The notes beneath the pieces are model-generated. The model worked only from the letters and a program-made list of their open reading frames with translations. It searched no databases and was not told where the DNA came from. From Spirogloea muscicola (Eukaryota; Streptophyta; Zygnematophyceae; Spirogloeales; Spirogloeaceae), in the NCBI GenBank assembly GCA_009602725.1, contig WELB01000129.1, forward strand, positions 224,221-255,280: a stretch of DNA of 31,060 nt, written 5' to 3'. The position numbers were made by a program, and so were the translations under genes. How positions within the stretch are numbered: the stretch's first letter is position 1; each line of letters starts with the position of its first letter. This document shows positions 22,701 through 30,680 of this stretch, one piece after another.

Positions 22701-23532
22701 AGGCGTGCTGTGCACATAAAAATGAAAGGGAGGCCAATGCCGAGCCGTACAGAAGTAGGCTTGCTTTGCCTGCTCCTTCCTGGGCTGCCTCGAGCTCCCA
22801 TTCGGTCGAAGCTTGATCAGTGCATGCTTTGCTTTGAAACTAGCAGCAAGGTTCACTATCGTACTCAGCTTCTTTACCTTATGGGGAGCATCAACTTTGG
22901 GGATTTGTGCTTGCTGGCTTGCCCACCTGATGATTTCAGATCTCTAGACTTTAGGAAGAACCTCAGAACAGACGTGAGCTGAGCAAATTTGTAGGATGCT
23001 TGTACAAATATTGACGAGTCGGTTGCAATATGGACAAGCTGCTAATCATGAAGTGAGTAATCTGGACTTCTGAGCTTGATTAATGCACACTAGCCTTTTT
23101 CCGCTTGACACTGGCCTTTTTCCGCTTGACACTGCCTGTTGACTTCCTGCTACAACTTAGACCGAAGTAAACATCTTTCTTCAGTTGCCTTGCGCTACCA
23201 ATCCATGAACTGAATGCACAATCACTTGGTGATGCTTTGAAGGAATTTCCAGCACAAAATTGTCAGAGCCCACTTTGGAGCTTCCTCATGCTGAGACTTT
23301 TGTTGTGATCTTTGCGAGATCAATCAAACTGGCTAGTCTCAGAAAAATTGGTTGCACACAAGGTGGACGTGGCTGCTTGCAGATGCATTCGCGGGTTTTG
23401 ATGCTCACGACTGGATGTATGATCTGCCAAGCTTGAGTACTACTGTAGGCACGTTGCCTACATATAGGTGGGTTGCTAGGGAGACTGGGCAGAGTACTGA
23501 GTGGGGAGCATAGAGGTTGTCGACCCGTGTTA
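22701..23532. other. Intergenic, with a 21-bp tandem duplication
   Basis: No gene is supported. A perfect 21-bp tandem duplication (unit starting GCCTTTTTCCGC) occupies 23093-23113 and 23114-23134. The right part is probably the 3' UTR of the cupredoxin gene. Confidence 0.5.
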
Positions 23533-24879
23533 CTACAACCCTCGACAGGAGTTGTAGCAGTCAGCTGCAAGCTTGGGGTCGGTCTGATATTTGTGGCAGC
23601 CTGTAGTACAGGTAACTTTGGTGTTGCTGGGAGTCTTTGGAAATGGCCATGTGCCACCACAGTGATTGGTCCCGTAGCACCGCCCATTGCAGGCAGGGAC
23701 ACAACTGCCACTTGATACCTTTTTAGACTTGCTTGCACTCTTCTTCTGCTTCCCAGCAGTTGCTTTTGGAGGAGCCTTGGTGGGAGGTGCTGTGGAGTGG
23801 AACACACAGAATGCAGACAACGTAAGTTCTGGCCCACATATGCTGGACCTGAGCGCTTGGAGATGCCAAAGTGACACCTTGCAGAGGCGACAGAAGCAGC
23901 TCAGCTAAAGGGAGACCATCTGTGAGCTCAGGTCTACATGCTGGGGGAGAGCAACTCAGCTTACCCGTGCTCTTGCCCTTGCCCTTGGGAAGGACGAGGA
24001 TGGCGCCCGTCATCCTCAGCAAGTGCATGCAGCAATAATAGGGGTAGAAACCTGGCTTCAAGAACGTGGAGTATGTATTGCCTAGAAAAGAAACTCCAGG
24101 TGACAAGAAACCATTCAAGTCGCGGCTTCCGGGCACCTCCCCAGCTGGTGCGTCGAATCCCGTGCATAAGAGAGGACCGGCTAAGGAGCTAAGGAAACCT
24201 CGATCTGCAGTGCCCTGCAGATTGAGGTTGGCCAGGAGGAGGTCCTCAACGTCATTATAATCTTAGCAATGCTGCCCCTGAGCGCGACAGCTGACTGACT
24301 GCCAGACCCTTTCCGACGCCACTCTGGCGCAAAGGATGCGAACCAATGTATCCATGCTCAGGAGGCTGGAAGCAGTGAGTCATACCATCCACGCAGTGAT
24401 CTAAGTCGTCCATCCAGTGCCACGTGCACGTCGTGCCTGGCTCAACTGTCGTAACGCCATTTGCGGTATAGAGCTTCCAGGGCAGGTCGCACTTGGTCAC
24501 GACTTTGCCTGGCTTGTACGATTTGAACTTCCTCAGCAGGGCCGCGGGCTGGGCGCCTGCACTAGCTCCAGAATTAGGCTGTAAGGCTACGGAGGCGCAT
24601 GGTGCTCTACACACAAGCAGCTGCTAGATGCTCCGGTTGCAGCGGGCCCATCGCCTGCACCTCACCAGCAAGGTGAGATGCAAGTCGTGGCAGAGGAGCG
24701 AAGGCTGCCGGCTCGTGGGCCGGCTTACTGGTGGGCAGCTACCAAGCAGTGGGCATTGGCAAGGATGGCACAAGTGTCGTGGGGGCAGGTGAGCAGCAGC
24801 AGGGCAGGGAAGGCGCACCGGCGGCGACCGCCAGCACCAGGACGAGGGCCAGCGCCAGGGGCGCCCGCGACGGCGCCAT
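23533..24879 (-). CDS. Secreted cupredoxin-domain protein with Lys-rich linker and Cys-rich C-terminus
   Basis: Four exons join in phase 1 throughout: 24879-24819, 24556-24344, 24180-23965 and 23789-23533, giving 248 residues. Residues 1-20 form a signal peptide (hydrophobic core LALALVLVLAVAA). The cupredoxin domain runs from about 31 to 156. VEPGTTCTWHWMDDLDH supplies His74, and YPYYCCMHLLRMTGAI supplies Cys141, His144 and Met148, the usual type-1 copper ligands with C-x2-H-x3-M spacing. A short linker rich in Lys, Pro and Ser follows, then a terminal domain of eight cysteines (from CVPAC to CYNSC). Extra cysteines at 43, 64, 75, 82 and 97 suggest extracytoplasmic disulphides. It is probably an extracellular or vacuolar blue-copper protein; electron transfer or copper handling is inference. 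The start lies in a GCCATGG context. I do not recognise a named orthologue. Confidence 0.85.
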
Positions 24880-25019
24880 GGCAGCGGGGCCGCGCGGGCG
24901 GCGGGGCGGGGCGGCGGCGGCGAGCAGGCGGCAAGGGATCCGGACGCGGGGTGTGGGCGGGGGGAGGAGAGGGGGAAAGTCGCCGAGGTGACGACTGTGA
25001 CTGCGGGCGACGTCTTTCC
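24880..25019. promoter_or_regulatory. GC-rich upstream region of the cupredoxin gene
   Basis: Strongly GC-rich with G runs on the plus strand, directly upstream of the start codon. It probably contains the promoter and 5' UTR, but no specific element can be named. Confidence 0.35.
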
Positions 25020-25235
25020 CCCGGCTAGCTACTCCGACTTGCATCTCCTGACTAGAGGTTACTGAGAGTCCTCTGGCTGATGTCTTCGTCCTAGTCCAAA
25101 GGCATGGACTGTAGTGTAGTTCTTTTCCGGCTCCTCTTTCTTTGGCTTGGGATATTGTCCATTCTTTTTGGGCTGGCTTTGCCAGCCACTCTTCTCTATG
25201 GGCGAGCACATTCTTCTGACTGCTGATATGACAAG
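25020..25235 (+). pseudogene. LINE C-terminal end plus T1 tail
   Basis: ASYSDLHLLTRGY-stop is encoded at about 25023-25066. The 3' UTR then runs to hairpin GGGCTGGCTTTGCCAGCC (25170-25187) and CTATGGGCGAGCAC. The tail is nearly identical to that at 3940-4030. Confidence 0.8.
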
Positions 25236-25269
25236 GTGACTGGCTCTGCTGAAAAGAAGCGGCTATGGA

Positions 25270-25499
25270 AGGAAACTGAGTGGCTCTCCCAATGGGGGCA
25301 AGGGCTGTGAGAAGCCAGCCCAAAAAGAATTGACGATGGTCGAAGGGGCCAAAGCACGAAAAGGGCCAGAAGCGCAACTCTCAAAACAGGGGTAGGATGA
25401 ATTACTCAATAGCAACGAGTGAGGAGCCTCAAATCTAACAGACCAGCTAGCGGGAAAAACAATCCCCCTGACGAAAGCCAGAGGCAGCAGCGAGAGCAG
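25270..25499 (-). pseudogene. LINE C-terminal end plus type B tail
   Basis: From 25499 down: SGFRQGDCF, ASLLDLRLLTRCY-stop, a 3' UTR with TCCTACCCCTGTTTT, then TCAATTC, GGGCTGGC...CAGCCC and CCCCCATTGGGAGAGCCAC. A T2 tail sits immediately upstream, so this copy's coding region was itself hit by an insertion. Confidence 0.8.
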
Positions 25500-25632
25500 A
25501 AATAAGAAGAAAGAGCTCGCCCATTGAGGATAGGGGCTGGAACAGCCAGCCCAAAAAAGAATGAACAAAGTACGAGAAGGGGGCCAGGCGAAGCGCTAAG
25601 CAAAACAAGCACAAGAAGAAACAAAGAAGAAA
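25500..25632 (-). repeat. LINE 3' tail, type T2
   Basis: The minus strand reads CTTAGCGCTTCGCCTGGCC, TTGTTCATTC, GGGCTGGCTGTTCCAGCCCC and CTCAATGGGCGAGC, followed by TTCTTCTTATT. It is the antisense match of the plus tails at 30473-30870. Confidence 0.8.
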
Positions 25633-25692
25633 GGGCTCGCCCATTGGAGGAAGTGCTCGCCCATTGAGGAGAAGTGGCACTCTAATTGAGGA
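25633..25692 (-). repeat. Tandem array of ~20-bp tail termini
   Basis: Three consecutive units of about 20 bp are visible: GGGCTCGCCCATTGGAGG, AAGTGCTCGCCCATTGAGGA and GAAGTGGCACTCTAATTGAG. Each is only the last part of a T2 or B tail. Confidence 0.75.
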
Positions 25693-25862
25693 GAAAGAAG
25701 TGGCACTCCCAATGGGGGCAAGGGCTGCGAAAAGCCAGCCCAAAAAGAAGAGAAGAAGTGGCACTCCCAATGGGGCAAGGGCTGCGAAAAGCCAGCCCAA
25801 AAAGAATTCACAAAGGTTCAGAGGGGCCTAAGAGCGGTGAGCAGCTACAAAGGGGCCTGACG
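25693..25862 (-). repeat. Two tandem type B tails
   Basis: Two almost identical modules of GTGGCACTCCCAATGGGG plus AAAAGCCAGCCC lie in a row. The first (25698-25755) is cut within the hairpin foot. The second (25756-25862) reaches back through the GGGGCCT block to GTAGCTGC in the minus-strand 3' UTR. Confidence 0.8.
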
Positions 25863-26009
25863 AGCTGGCCGTGCTCTCGCTGCGGGCTCTGGCTTTCGTC
25901 AGGGTGATAGCTTCCCGGCAGCTAGTCTGTCGGATCTGAGGCTCCTCACTCGTACTTATTGAGTGATCCATCCTCCCCCTGTTTTACCATTGCATCCTCA
26001 GGCCCCTTT
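25863..26009 (+). pseudogene. LINE C-terminal end with partial 3' UTR
   Basis: ELAVLSLRALAFVRV in one frame corresponds to GRALAAGSGFRQGDSF in the right one. ASLSDLRLLTRTY-stop follows at about 25924-25962. The 3' UTR ATCCATCCTCCCCCTG continues to CAGGCCCCTTTG, where the next copy begins. Confidence 0.75.
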
Positions 26010-26792
26010 GCACTTACCATGCCCGACGAGGTCTACCGGACGGCGGTGCATCGGCTCTTGGGGCTCCTCCCTCCCTGCCTTACAGGTGTCACACAGTGCG
26101 AGTGCGGCGCCCGGCACGCCGACCCTGCGGAGCTGGCCGCGCACATGCTCCGTTGCGCCCACGGAGGCGAGAGGACCGCTTCCCATGATCTTTTGCGCGA
26201 TGGTATGCAGGGGGTGTTCATAGAGGCGGGCTTCAAGGTGGCGGTGGAGTGCTCCTCAGTCATGCCCATCCTGCGGGGCGAGGACGGCCGGTCGCACACC
26301 CGGCGCGCCGACCTGGTCGCTATCCTGCCCAGCGGCGGTCCCCGCATCATCACTGATGTGGTGACAACGGACAGCTACGACTCCGGCAACCCCACCAGGT
26401 CGGCGTCGTTTGCAGGGCATGCGGTCGGCCTGGCAGCCCGGGCAAAAGAGAAAAAATATGCCGATCACCCGGTCGGTGATGAGTTCGCGGCCCTGGCGAT
26501 AGATGTTCACGGGGCCTTCGGCAGCCGCTGGCTGGATCTCCTCCAGCGGCTTGCTCGTCAGGCTATTGATCGGCGGTCGGGTCCGCCCGGGGCGCTGCCC
26601 GGCTTCAACGCCGCCGGGTCGCTCGCCCAGGTCTTTCGCATGCGCTTGGCGGTATCGTTCCAGCGATCCCTTGCCCACGCTGTCCACACGCGCGCAGGAC
26701 GCGCTCTGGCCGCGGCCTCCGGGTCTCGGCGGAGTGCCTCCTTCCCTGCCTCGAGCTACTCGGACCTGATGTTGCTCACTCGCGGGTACTGA
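26010..26792 (+). pseudogene. RLE domain and C-terminus of LINE copy G, uninterrupted
   Basis: The frame is open for about 260 codons and is the best-preserved RLE in the window. Order: RLLGLLPPCLTGV; finger CECG...HMLRC (C-x-C-x12-H-x3-C); ERTASHDLLRD, equivalent to the R-H motif; RRADLVAILP (catalytic Asp, about 26299-26328); RIITDVVTTD (second Asp, about 26344-26373); AKEKKYADH (Lys, about 26443-26469); AIDVHGAFGSRWLDLL; and terminal SYSDLMLLTRGY. These are the features of the PD-(D/E)xK-like endonuclease that nicks target DNA in R2/NeSL-type elements. Finger spacing is longer than in R2. The RT is missing (5' truncation), so it is not autonomous. The first codons come from the fused 3' UTR of the preceding fragment. 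Confidence 0.85.
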
Positions 26793-26940
26793 GCTTCCCT
26801 AGTATGTTGTCGTGATTGGTAGAGTAGAGGAGTCCTTCCTCGGCTTCTCATTCTTCGGCTTTGGACATTGTCCATTCTTTTTGGGCTGGCTTTGCCAGCC
26901 CCTCTTTCTTTATGGGCAAGCCTTCTTCTTCCTTTGTAGC
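26793..26940 (+). repeat. 3' UTR and T1 tail of copy G
   Basis: After the stop comes GCTTCCCTAGTATG..., then TTGTCCATTC, hairpin GGGCTGGCTTTGCCAGCC (26883-26900), TATGGGCAAGCC and TTCTTCTTCC. It is the clearest link between an RLE ORF and a hairpin tail. Confidence 0.85.
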
Positions 26941-26949
26941 TGCTCACCG

Positions 26950-27035
26950 CAGAAGAGAGGGCAAGAAAGAAGAAGTGCTCGCCCCTAGAGACGGCTGGCA
27001 AGGCCAGCCCAAAAACAATGGACAATGGACAAAAG
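26950..27035 (-). repeat. LINE 3' tail, type T1
   Basis: AGAAGAAGTGCTCGCCCC is followed by GGCTGGCAAGGCCAGCCC and AACAATGGACAATGG. It lies close to, and opposite in orientation to, the tail of copy G. Confidence 0.75.
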
Positions 27036-27179
27036 GGCAACAAAGCAGCTACGAACCACTCAGTAACCCCCCCATTGGGAGTGCCCTTGCCCCCATTGGG
27101 AGTGCCACTTCTTTATCAGAGTTTCGGCCTGTTTGCAGCGTGCTCAGGCTAATGCCTTGCCCCAGAAAGTTGGTGGCAG

Positions 27180-27285
27180 GAAGTTTCGTGTATTTGAAAC
27201 AAACGAAGGCCAAAATGCCGAGTACAAAGGCAAGCACATCTAAAGACCTACATAATCTACAGCAAATTGACCCGCAGGAGGCAGG
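27180..27285 (-). repeat. Family C tail, minus orientation
   Basis: The minus strand begins within GGGTCAATTTGC and continues to TGGCATTTTGGCC, TTTGTTTCAAATACACGAAA. It lacks the C-terminal coding part; truncated just inside the 3' UTR. Confidence 0.8.
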
Positions 27286-27470
27286 AGGGCTTCGTATCTG
27301 ACATCTAGTATTCATACATCGATTAGCGACTTCAATGTTTTGACCCGTGGTAACCGAGCGGGTCAATCTGCTGTAGGTTATGTAGATTTCTAGATGTGCT
27401 TGCCTTTCTACTTGGCCATTGGCCTCCGTTTGTGTCATAATACCCGAAAATTGCCCTTTTGGGCTGCCAC
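27286..27470 (+). pseudogene. Family C C-terminal end and tail, plus orientation
   Basis: It encodes TSISDFNVLTRG, where the usual final Tyr-stop is changed to Asn-Arg. The family C 3' UTR follows, with TTGGCCATTGGCC (about 27413-27425). It abuts head-to-head the minus-strand family C tail at 27285. Confidence 0.75.
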
Positions 27471-28015
27471 CGGCCACTCTCGGAAGCGTCCTTCCCCACG
27501 CCTACCGCCCCGCAACTCCGGGATGCTCGGGGCCCACTTCACGTCCGACGTGGCCGCCAGGACCGCGCCCCGACGGACACGCAGTGCCTACGTGGTGCGC
27601 CGCCGAGCGGCCCTTCCCGCAAGCCACGCGAGACGCCACGCTGGGCGGCAGTGGGCGTCGGCACTCTTGTCAGCGGGAGTGGGGTCCGCCCGTCGCCGCC
27701 TTTGTCAGGCGAAAGTGGGGTCCGCCCGTCGCCGCCCTCAGGACCGGGGGCCCCGGGGCCTCGCTCCGCCACGACCTGCCAGCCGCCTCGCAACCTCTCC
27801 CCCCTGTCCGCTTCCCGCCACGTCCCGTGCCACGTAACAGCTCACCCTTGTCCTCCCGCCGCCGCCGGGCGCACCGCCATCGCTGTGCAGCCCACCTGAC
27901 CTTGTCCATCACTGTGCAGCCCCCCTGGCCTTGTCCACCTGTCCCTGTCCATCCCGCTTTTCGGGGGCCCCTCCGGACCTTGTCATTTCTCATGGGCTGG
28001 CGTTTCACAGCATCT
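27471..28015. other. GC-rich segment with direct repeat, no recognised gene
   Basis: Open frames here are rich in Pro, Arg and Ala and show no domain. A perfect 23-bp direct repeat (starts AGTGGGGTCC, ends GTCGCCGCC) lies at 27678-27700 and 27714-27736. A GGGCTGGCGTTTCACAG piece near 27990 is a degraded tail. Confidence 0.5.
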
Positions 28016-28019
28016 GCGT

Positions 28020-28260
28020 GCCGATCGTGCCCTAGCTGCTGGCCCTGGCCAGGGGACCCGTTACCAGGAGCCCAGTTTCTCTGACCTGCGGCTGCTTAGC
28101 AGGGGTTACTAAGTGTTTCGTAGCTGCTTGCTTCCATTTGCTAGCTTTAGCGCTTCCCCTGGCCCCTTTTAACTTTGTTCAATCTTCTTGGGCTGGCCTT
28201 TCCCAACCCCTATTTGCACTTCTCTATTTGCTATATTGTTGCTATATGGCGAGCACTTCC
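28020..28260 (+). pseudogene. LINE C-terminal end plus T2-like tail
   Basis: FSDLRLLSRGY-stop is encoded at about 28078-28111. The 3' UTR CGTAGCTGC, TTAGCGCTTCCCCTGGCCC and GGGCTGGCC...CCCAACCCC follows. ATGGCGAGCAC near 28245 is split off by an AT-rich insert. Confidence 0.75.
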
Positions 28261-28334
28261 CAGTTACGCAGCCCCCAGTCCTTTCAGACCGTGTCCAGAT
28301 TTTCCCACGGCCATTGCCGTCTGCAAGAGCTGTT

Positions 28335-28570
28335 TCTTTGGGCTGGCCACTTTGTGCATGCCGTGCTCTCAGGGGGATAGTTTTCCGGCAGCTAGTCTGT
28401 CGGGTTTGAGGCTCCTCACTCGTAGCTAGTGAGTGGTCCGTCATACACCTGTTCTGACATAGCATTGAAGGCCCCTCCGTCGTTTGGCCCCTTCGAACCT
28501 TGTCAATTCTTTTCGGGCTGGCTTTTCACAGCCCTTGCCCCCATTGGAAGAGCCACTTCTGCACTCTCTC
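28335..28570 (+). pseudogene. LINE C-terminal end plus type B tail
   Basis: ASLSGLRLLTRS-stop ends near 28426. The 3' UTR GTGGTCCGTCATACACCTG leads to TTGTCAATTC, GGGCTGGCTTTTCACAGCCC and CCCCCATTGGAAGAGCCAC. Confidence 0.8.
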
Positions 28571-28880
28571 TCAATGGACTCTAGTCAGCAAGTGCAGATT
28601 TGTAGTAATAGATGGTGGAAAAGCGTCGCCCTGACGGAACCGGGAGGCAGCAGCCAAGGCGCGACCTGGCCACAAGTGGACGGCATATCCTAATCGCTGC
28701 GGAAGAAAGTCACTCTGCCGACGGGGGCGAGGGCTGTGAGCCAGCCAGCCCGATAAGGATTCAATGGGCGAGCCCTTTCTTCTGATAAGAAAGCGCTCGC
28801 CCATTGAGGATAGGGCGATGGCAAGGCGCATCCTGTACACTAAACTGAAGCGGGGCTTCTCTTGTCTGCGCGTGGGTCTG
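28571..28880 (-). pseudogene. LINE C-terminal fragment split by nested tails
   Basis: From 28880 down: VYRMRLAIA, then foreign tail sequence (28702-28817), then RLGYAVHLWPGRALAAAS, GDAFPP and LHLLTRV near 28571. In the intact copy these blocks are adjacent (MRLAVSFQRSLAHAVH), so the tails landed between the codons for A-V-S and Q-R. Confidence 0.75.
28702..28817. repeat. Nested tails with tail-to-tail palindrome
   Basis: A minus type B tail (28702-28758) is followed by the plus terminus of a T2 tail and the minus terminus of another. The latter two form an inverted repeat, 28762-28781 against 28787-28806, with one mismatch in 20 bp and a 5-nt loop. Confidence 0.85.
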
Positions 28881-29109
28881 TCCCAGCAGGCGATGTGGCC
28901 CATCGGCGGCTCACGTTTTAACACGTGGAAAGCATCTCAGCTCGGGCGAACGCCGCTCGTGGGGGTTGTGCACGCCCCCTGCGGCCCGGAGGGGGCACTG
29001 GCCGCGGGAAAAAAAAAAGACAAAAATGAAAAGCGCGGCCGAATTGACTGGTGGCTGGGAGGGACGGATGGGACGGATGGTCTGCTTGGGGGGAGAAGGC
29101 GCGCGGTGC
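28818..29109. other. GC-rich spacer
   Basis: Apart from the C-terminal fragment up to 28880, no gene or tail module is seen. There is a short poly-A run near 29009. Confidence 0.4.
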
Positions 29110-29395
29110 GCATGCGGGAGAGAAGGCTCGCCCATTGAGGATAGGGGCTGAGAAAAGCCAGCCCAAGAATATGAAGGGTGGCACTCCCGATGGGGCAAGG
29201 GCTGCGAAAAGCCAGCCCGAAAAGAATTGACAAAGGTTCGAAGGGGCCTGAAAGCGTTGAGCAGCTACAAAGAGGCAAGCAAGGAGAAGTGGCACTCCCA
29301 ATGGGCGCAAGGGCTGCGGCGGGCAGCCCAAAAAGAAGCTACAAAGGGGCCTGAGGATGCAATGGTAAAACAGGGGGAGGATAGAAAGAATGAAC
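29110..29395 (-). repeat. Three successive tails on the minus strand
   Basis: The first is a hybrid T2/B module (29127-29165). A type B tail (29175-29280) reaches back to GTAGCTGCTC. A second type B tail (29285-29340) runs into a 3' UTR with GCATCCTCAGGCCCCTTTG and CATCCTCCCCCTG. Each is cut at a different 5' point. Confidence 0.75.
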
Positions 29396-29484
29396 AAAGG
29401 CGGGCGAGGGTCCAGTAACAGCAGATCCGGGGAGCGACCTGCCCACAAGTGGACCGCAAATGCTAAGGACCGCCGCAGAAGAAA
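29396..29484 (-). pseudogene. LINE C-terminal fragment, target of the 53-bp insertion
   Basis: The minus strand encodes RRSLAFAVHLWAGRS, matching QRSLAHAVHTRAGRA in the intact copy. Its upstream end (about 29480) coincides with the target duplication of the tail next to it. Confidence 0.7.
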
Positions 29485-29550
29485 AAGAAGGCTCGCCCAT
29501 AGAGAAAGAGGGGCTGGCAAAGCCAGCCCAAAAAGAAGCCGCAGAAGAAA
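29472..29550 (-). mobile_element. 53-bp LINE tail insertion with 13-bp target-site duplication
   Basis: GCCGCAGAAGAAA occurs at 29472-29484 and 29538-29550, flanking 29485-29537. The insert on the minus strand is hairpin GGGCTGGCTTTGCCAGCC, then CTATGGGCGAGCC and TTCTT. It is a complete but extremely 5'-truncated retrotransposition event. Confidence 0.8.
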
Positions 29551-29639
29551 GCGGCTCTCCCGGCCGCGCTTTTCTCTTTTGGAGGAATGGGAGAGCTTCT
29601 CTTTCCGGGCTGGCTTTGCTGGCCCCCTTTGTTCCTGTT

Positions 29640-29785
29640 ACTCTGTTCATTCTTTTTCGGGCTGGTTGTTCCAGCCCCTATTCTCAATGGGCGAGCACTT
29701 TCTTCTTTTTTCCTTCCTCGGCATCTCATTCTTCGGCTTTGGACATTGTCCATTCATTTTGGGCTGGCTTTGCCAGCCCCTCTTT
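29640..29785 (+). repeat. T2 tail followed by T1 tail
   Basis: GGGCTGGTTGTTCCAGCCCC and CTCAATGGGCGAGCAC (29659-29700) are followed by TTGTCCATTC and GGGCTGGCTTTGCCAGCCCC (29761-29780). Confidence 0.8.
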
Positions 29786-29786
29786 C

Positions 29787-29900
29787 TCTATGGGCGAGCC
29801 TTCTTCTTTTTTTCTATGGGCGAGCACTTTCTTCGTTTTGCTGGCCCCCTTTTTCTATGGGCGAGCCCTTTCTTTTTTCTATGGGCGAGCACTTTCTTCT
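29787..29900 (+). repeat. Tandem tail termini
   Basis: TCTATGGGCGAGC begins at 29787, 29813, 29854 and 29878, each followed by a (C/A)CTTTCTT or CTTCTT run. A partial hairpin half (GCTGGCCCCC) lies between the second and third. Confidence 0.85.
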
Positions 29901-29904
29901 TTCT

Positions 29905-30145
29905 TTCGGCTTTGCCAGCCCCTTTTCTCGATCAAACAAGACAACACATTAGGGAAGCTCAGTACCCGCGAGTGAGCAACATCAGGTCAGAGTAAGAAGA
30001 AAGTGCTCGCTGCGGGGAAGGAGGCACTCCGCCGAGACCCGGAGGCGGCGGCCAGAGACGCGTGTGGACGGCGTGGGCAAGAGAACGCTGGAACGACACC
30101 GCCAGGCGCATGCGAAAGGCCTGGGCGAGCACTTCATCATTTTGG
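29905..30145 (-). pseudogene. LINE C-terminal end with tail and a 17-nt tail insert
   Basis: From 30145 down the intact-copy blocks are readable (MRLAVSFQRSLAHAVHT). Near 29998-30015 GCGAGCACTTTCTTCTT interrupts the sequence just before ACTCTGACCTG. SDLMLLTRGY-stop follows, ending near 29969. The 3' UTR (GCTTCCCTAATG) runs into a half hairpin near 29915. Confidence 0.75.
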
Positions 30146-30235
30146 GCTTGCCTCTCACAGCCACTGCTGTCGATCTGGAAGCGCTGTTTTCATTCTCCCA
30201 AATGGGGGCAAGGGCTGTGAACGCCCGAGAGAAGT
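30146..30235. repeat. Opposed degraded type B tails
   Basis: TTGCCTCTCACAGCCACT on the plus strand and CAAATGGGGGCAAGGGCTG (minus tail) face each other around 30170-30225. Confidence 0.55.
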
Positions 30236-30379
30236 TCCTGAAGGACCGCTGGAAGCCGGGCTCGCTCTGCTGCCCTTGGCGGTGGGACAAGCCTGAAGGG
30301 CCTGAGGCGCCGAAGGAATGAACTCGAGGAGGCGAAGCGCAGAGCGGGGAGGGCCTTTCTTCTTGTGCTTGTTTTTCCC

Positions 30380-30680
30380 ACTTCCAGGACCCTAGCCTCT
30401 CTGATTTGCGGCTGCTTAGCAGGGGTTACTGAGTAATTTGTAGCTGCTTTCTTTCTTTGTGTGCTTTGGTTTCTTAGCGCTTCCTCTGGCTTCCTCTGGC
30501 CCCCTTCTCGTTCTTTGTTCATTCTTTTTTGGGCTGGCTTGTCCAGCCCCTATCCTCAATGGGCGAGCCCTTTCTTCTTTTTCTTAGCGCTTCCCCTGGC
30601 TCCCTTCTCGTACTTTGTCCATTCTATTTTGGGCTGGCTGTTCCAGCCCCTATCCTTAATGGGCGAGCTCTTTCTCTTCC
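30380..30680 (+). pseudogene. LINE C-terminal end with two tandem T2 tails
   Basis: ASLSDLRLLSRGY-stop (written CCTCTCTGATTTGCGG at its start) ends near 30431. Two T2 tails of about 100 nt follow, 30473-30582 and 30583-30680. Both begin TTAGCGCTTCC and end in ATGGGCGAGC(C/T)CTTTCT, with GGGCTGGC...CCAGCCCC hairpins. Confidence 0.8.

Noticed and set aside
27419-28084. 221-codon ORF in a GC-rich segment
   Set aside because: Low-complexity Pro/Arg composition, no domain, and it runs into a known LINE C-terminal fragment in another frame.
29175-29280. RNA polymerase III box B (GGTTCGAAG) making the type B tail a SINE
   Set aside because: The match is on the antisense strand, is lost in most other copies, and has no convincing box A, so chance is more likely.
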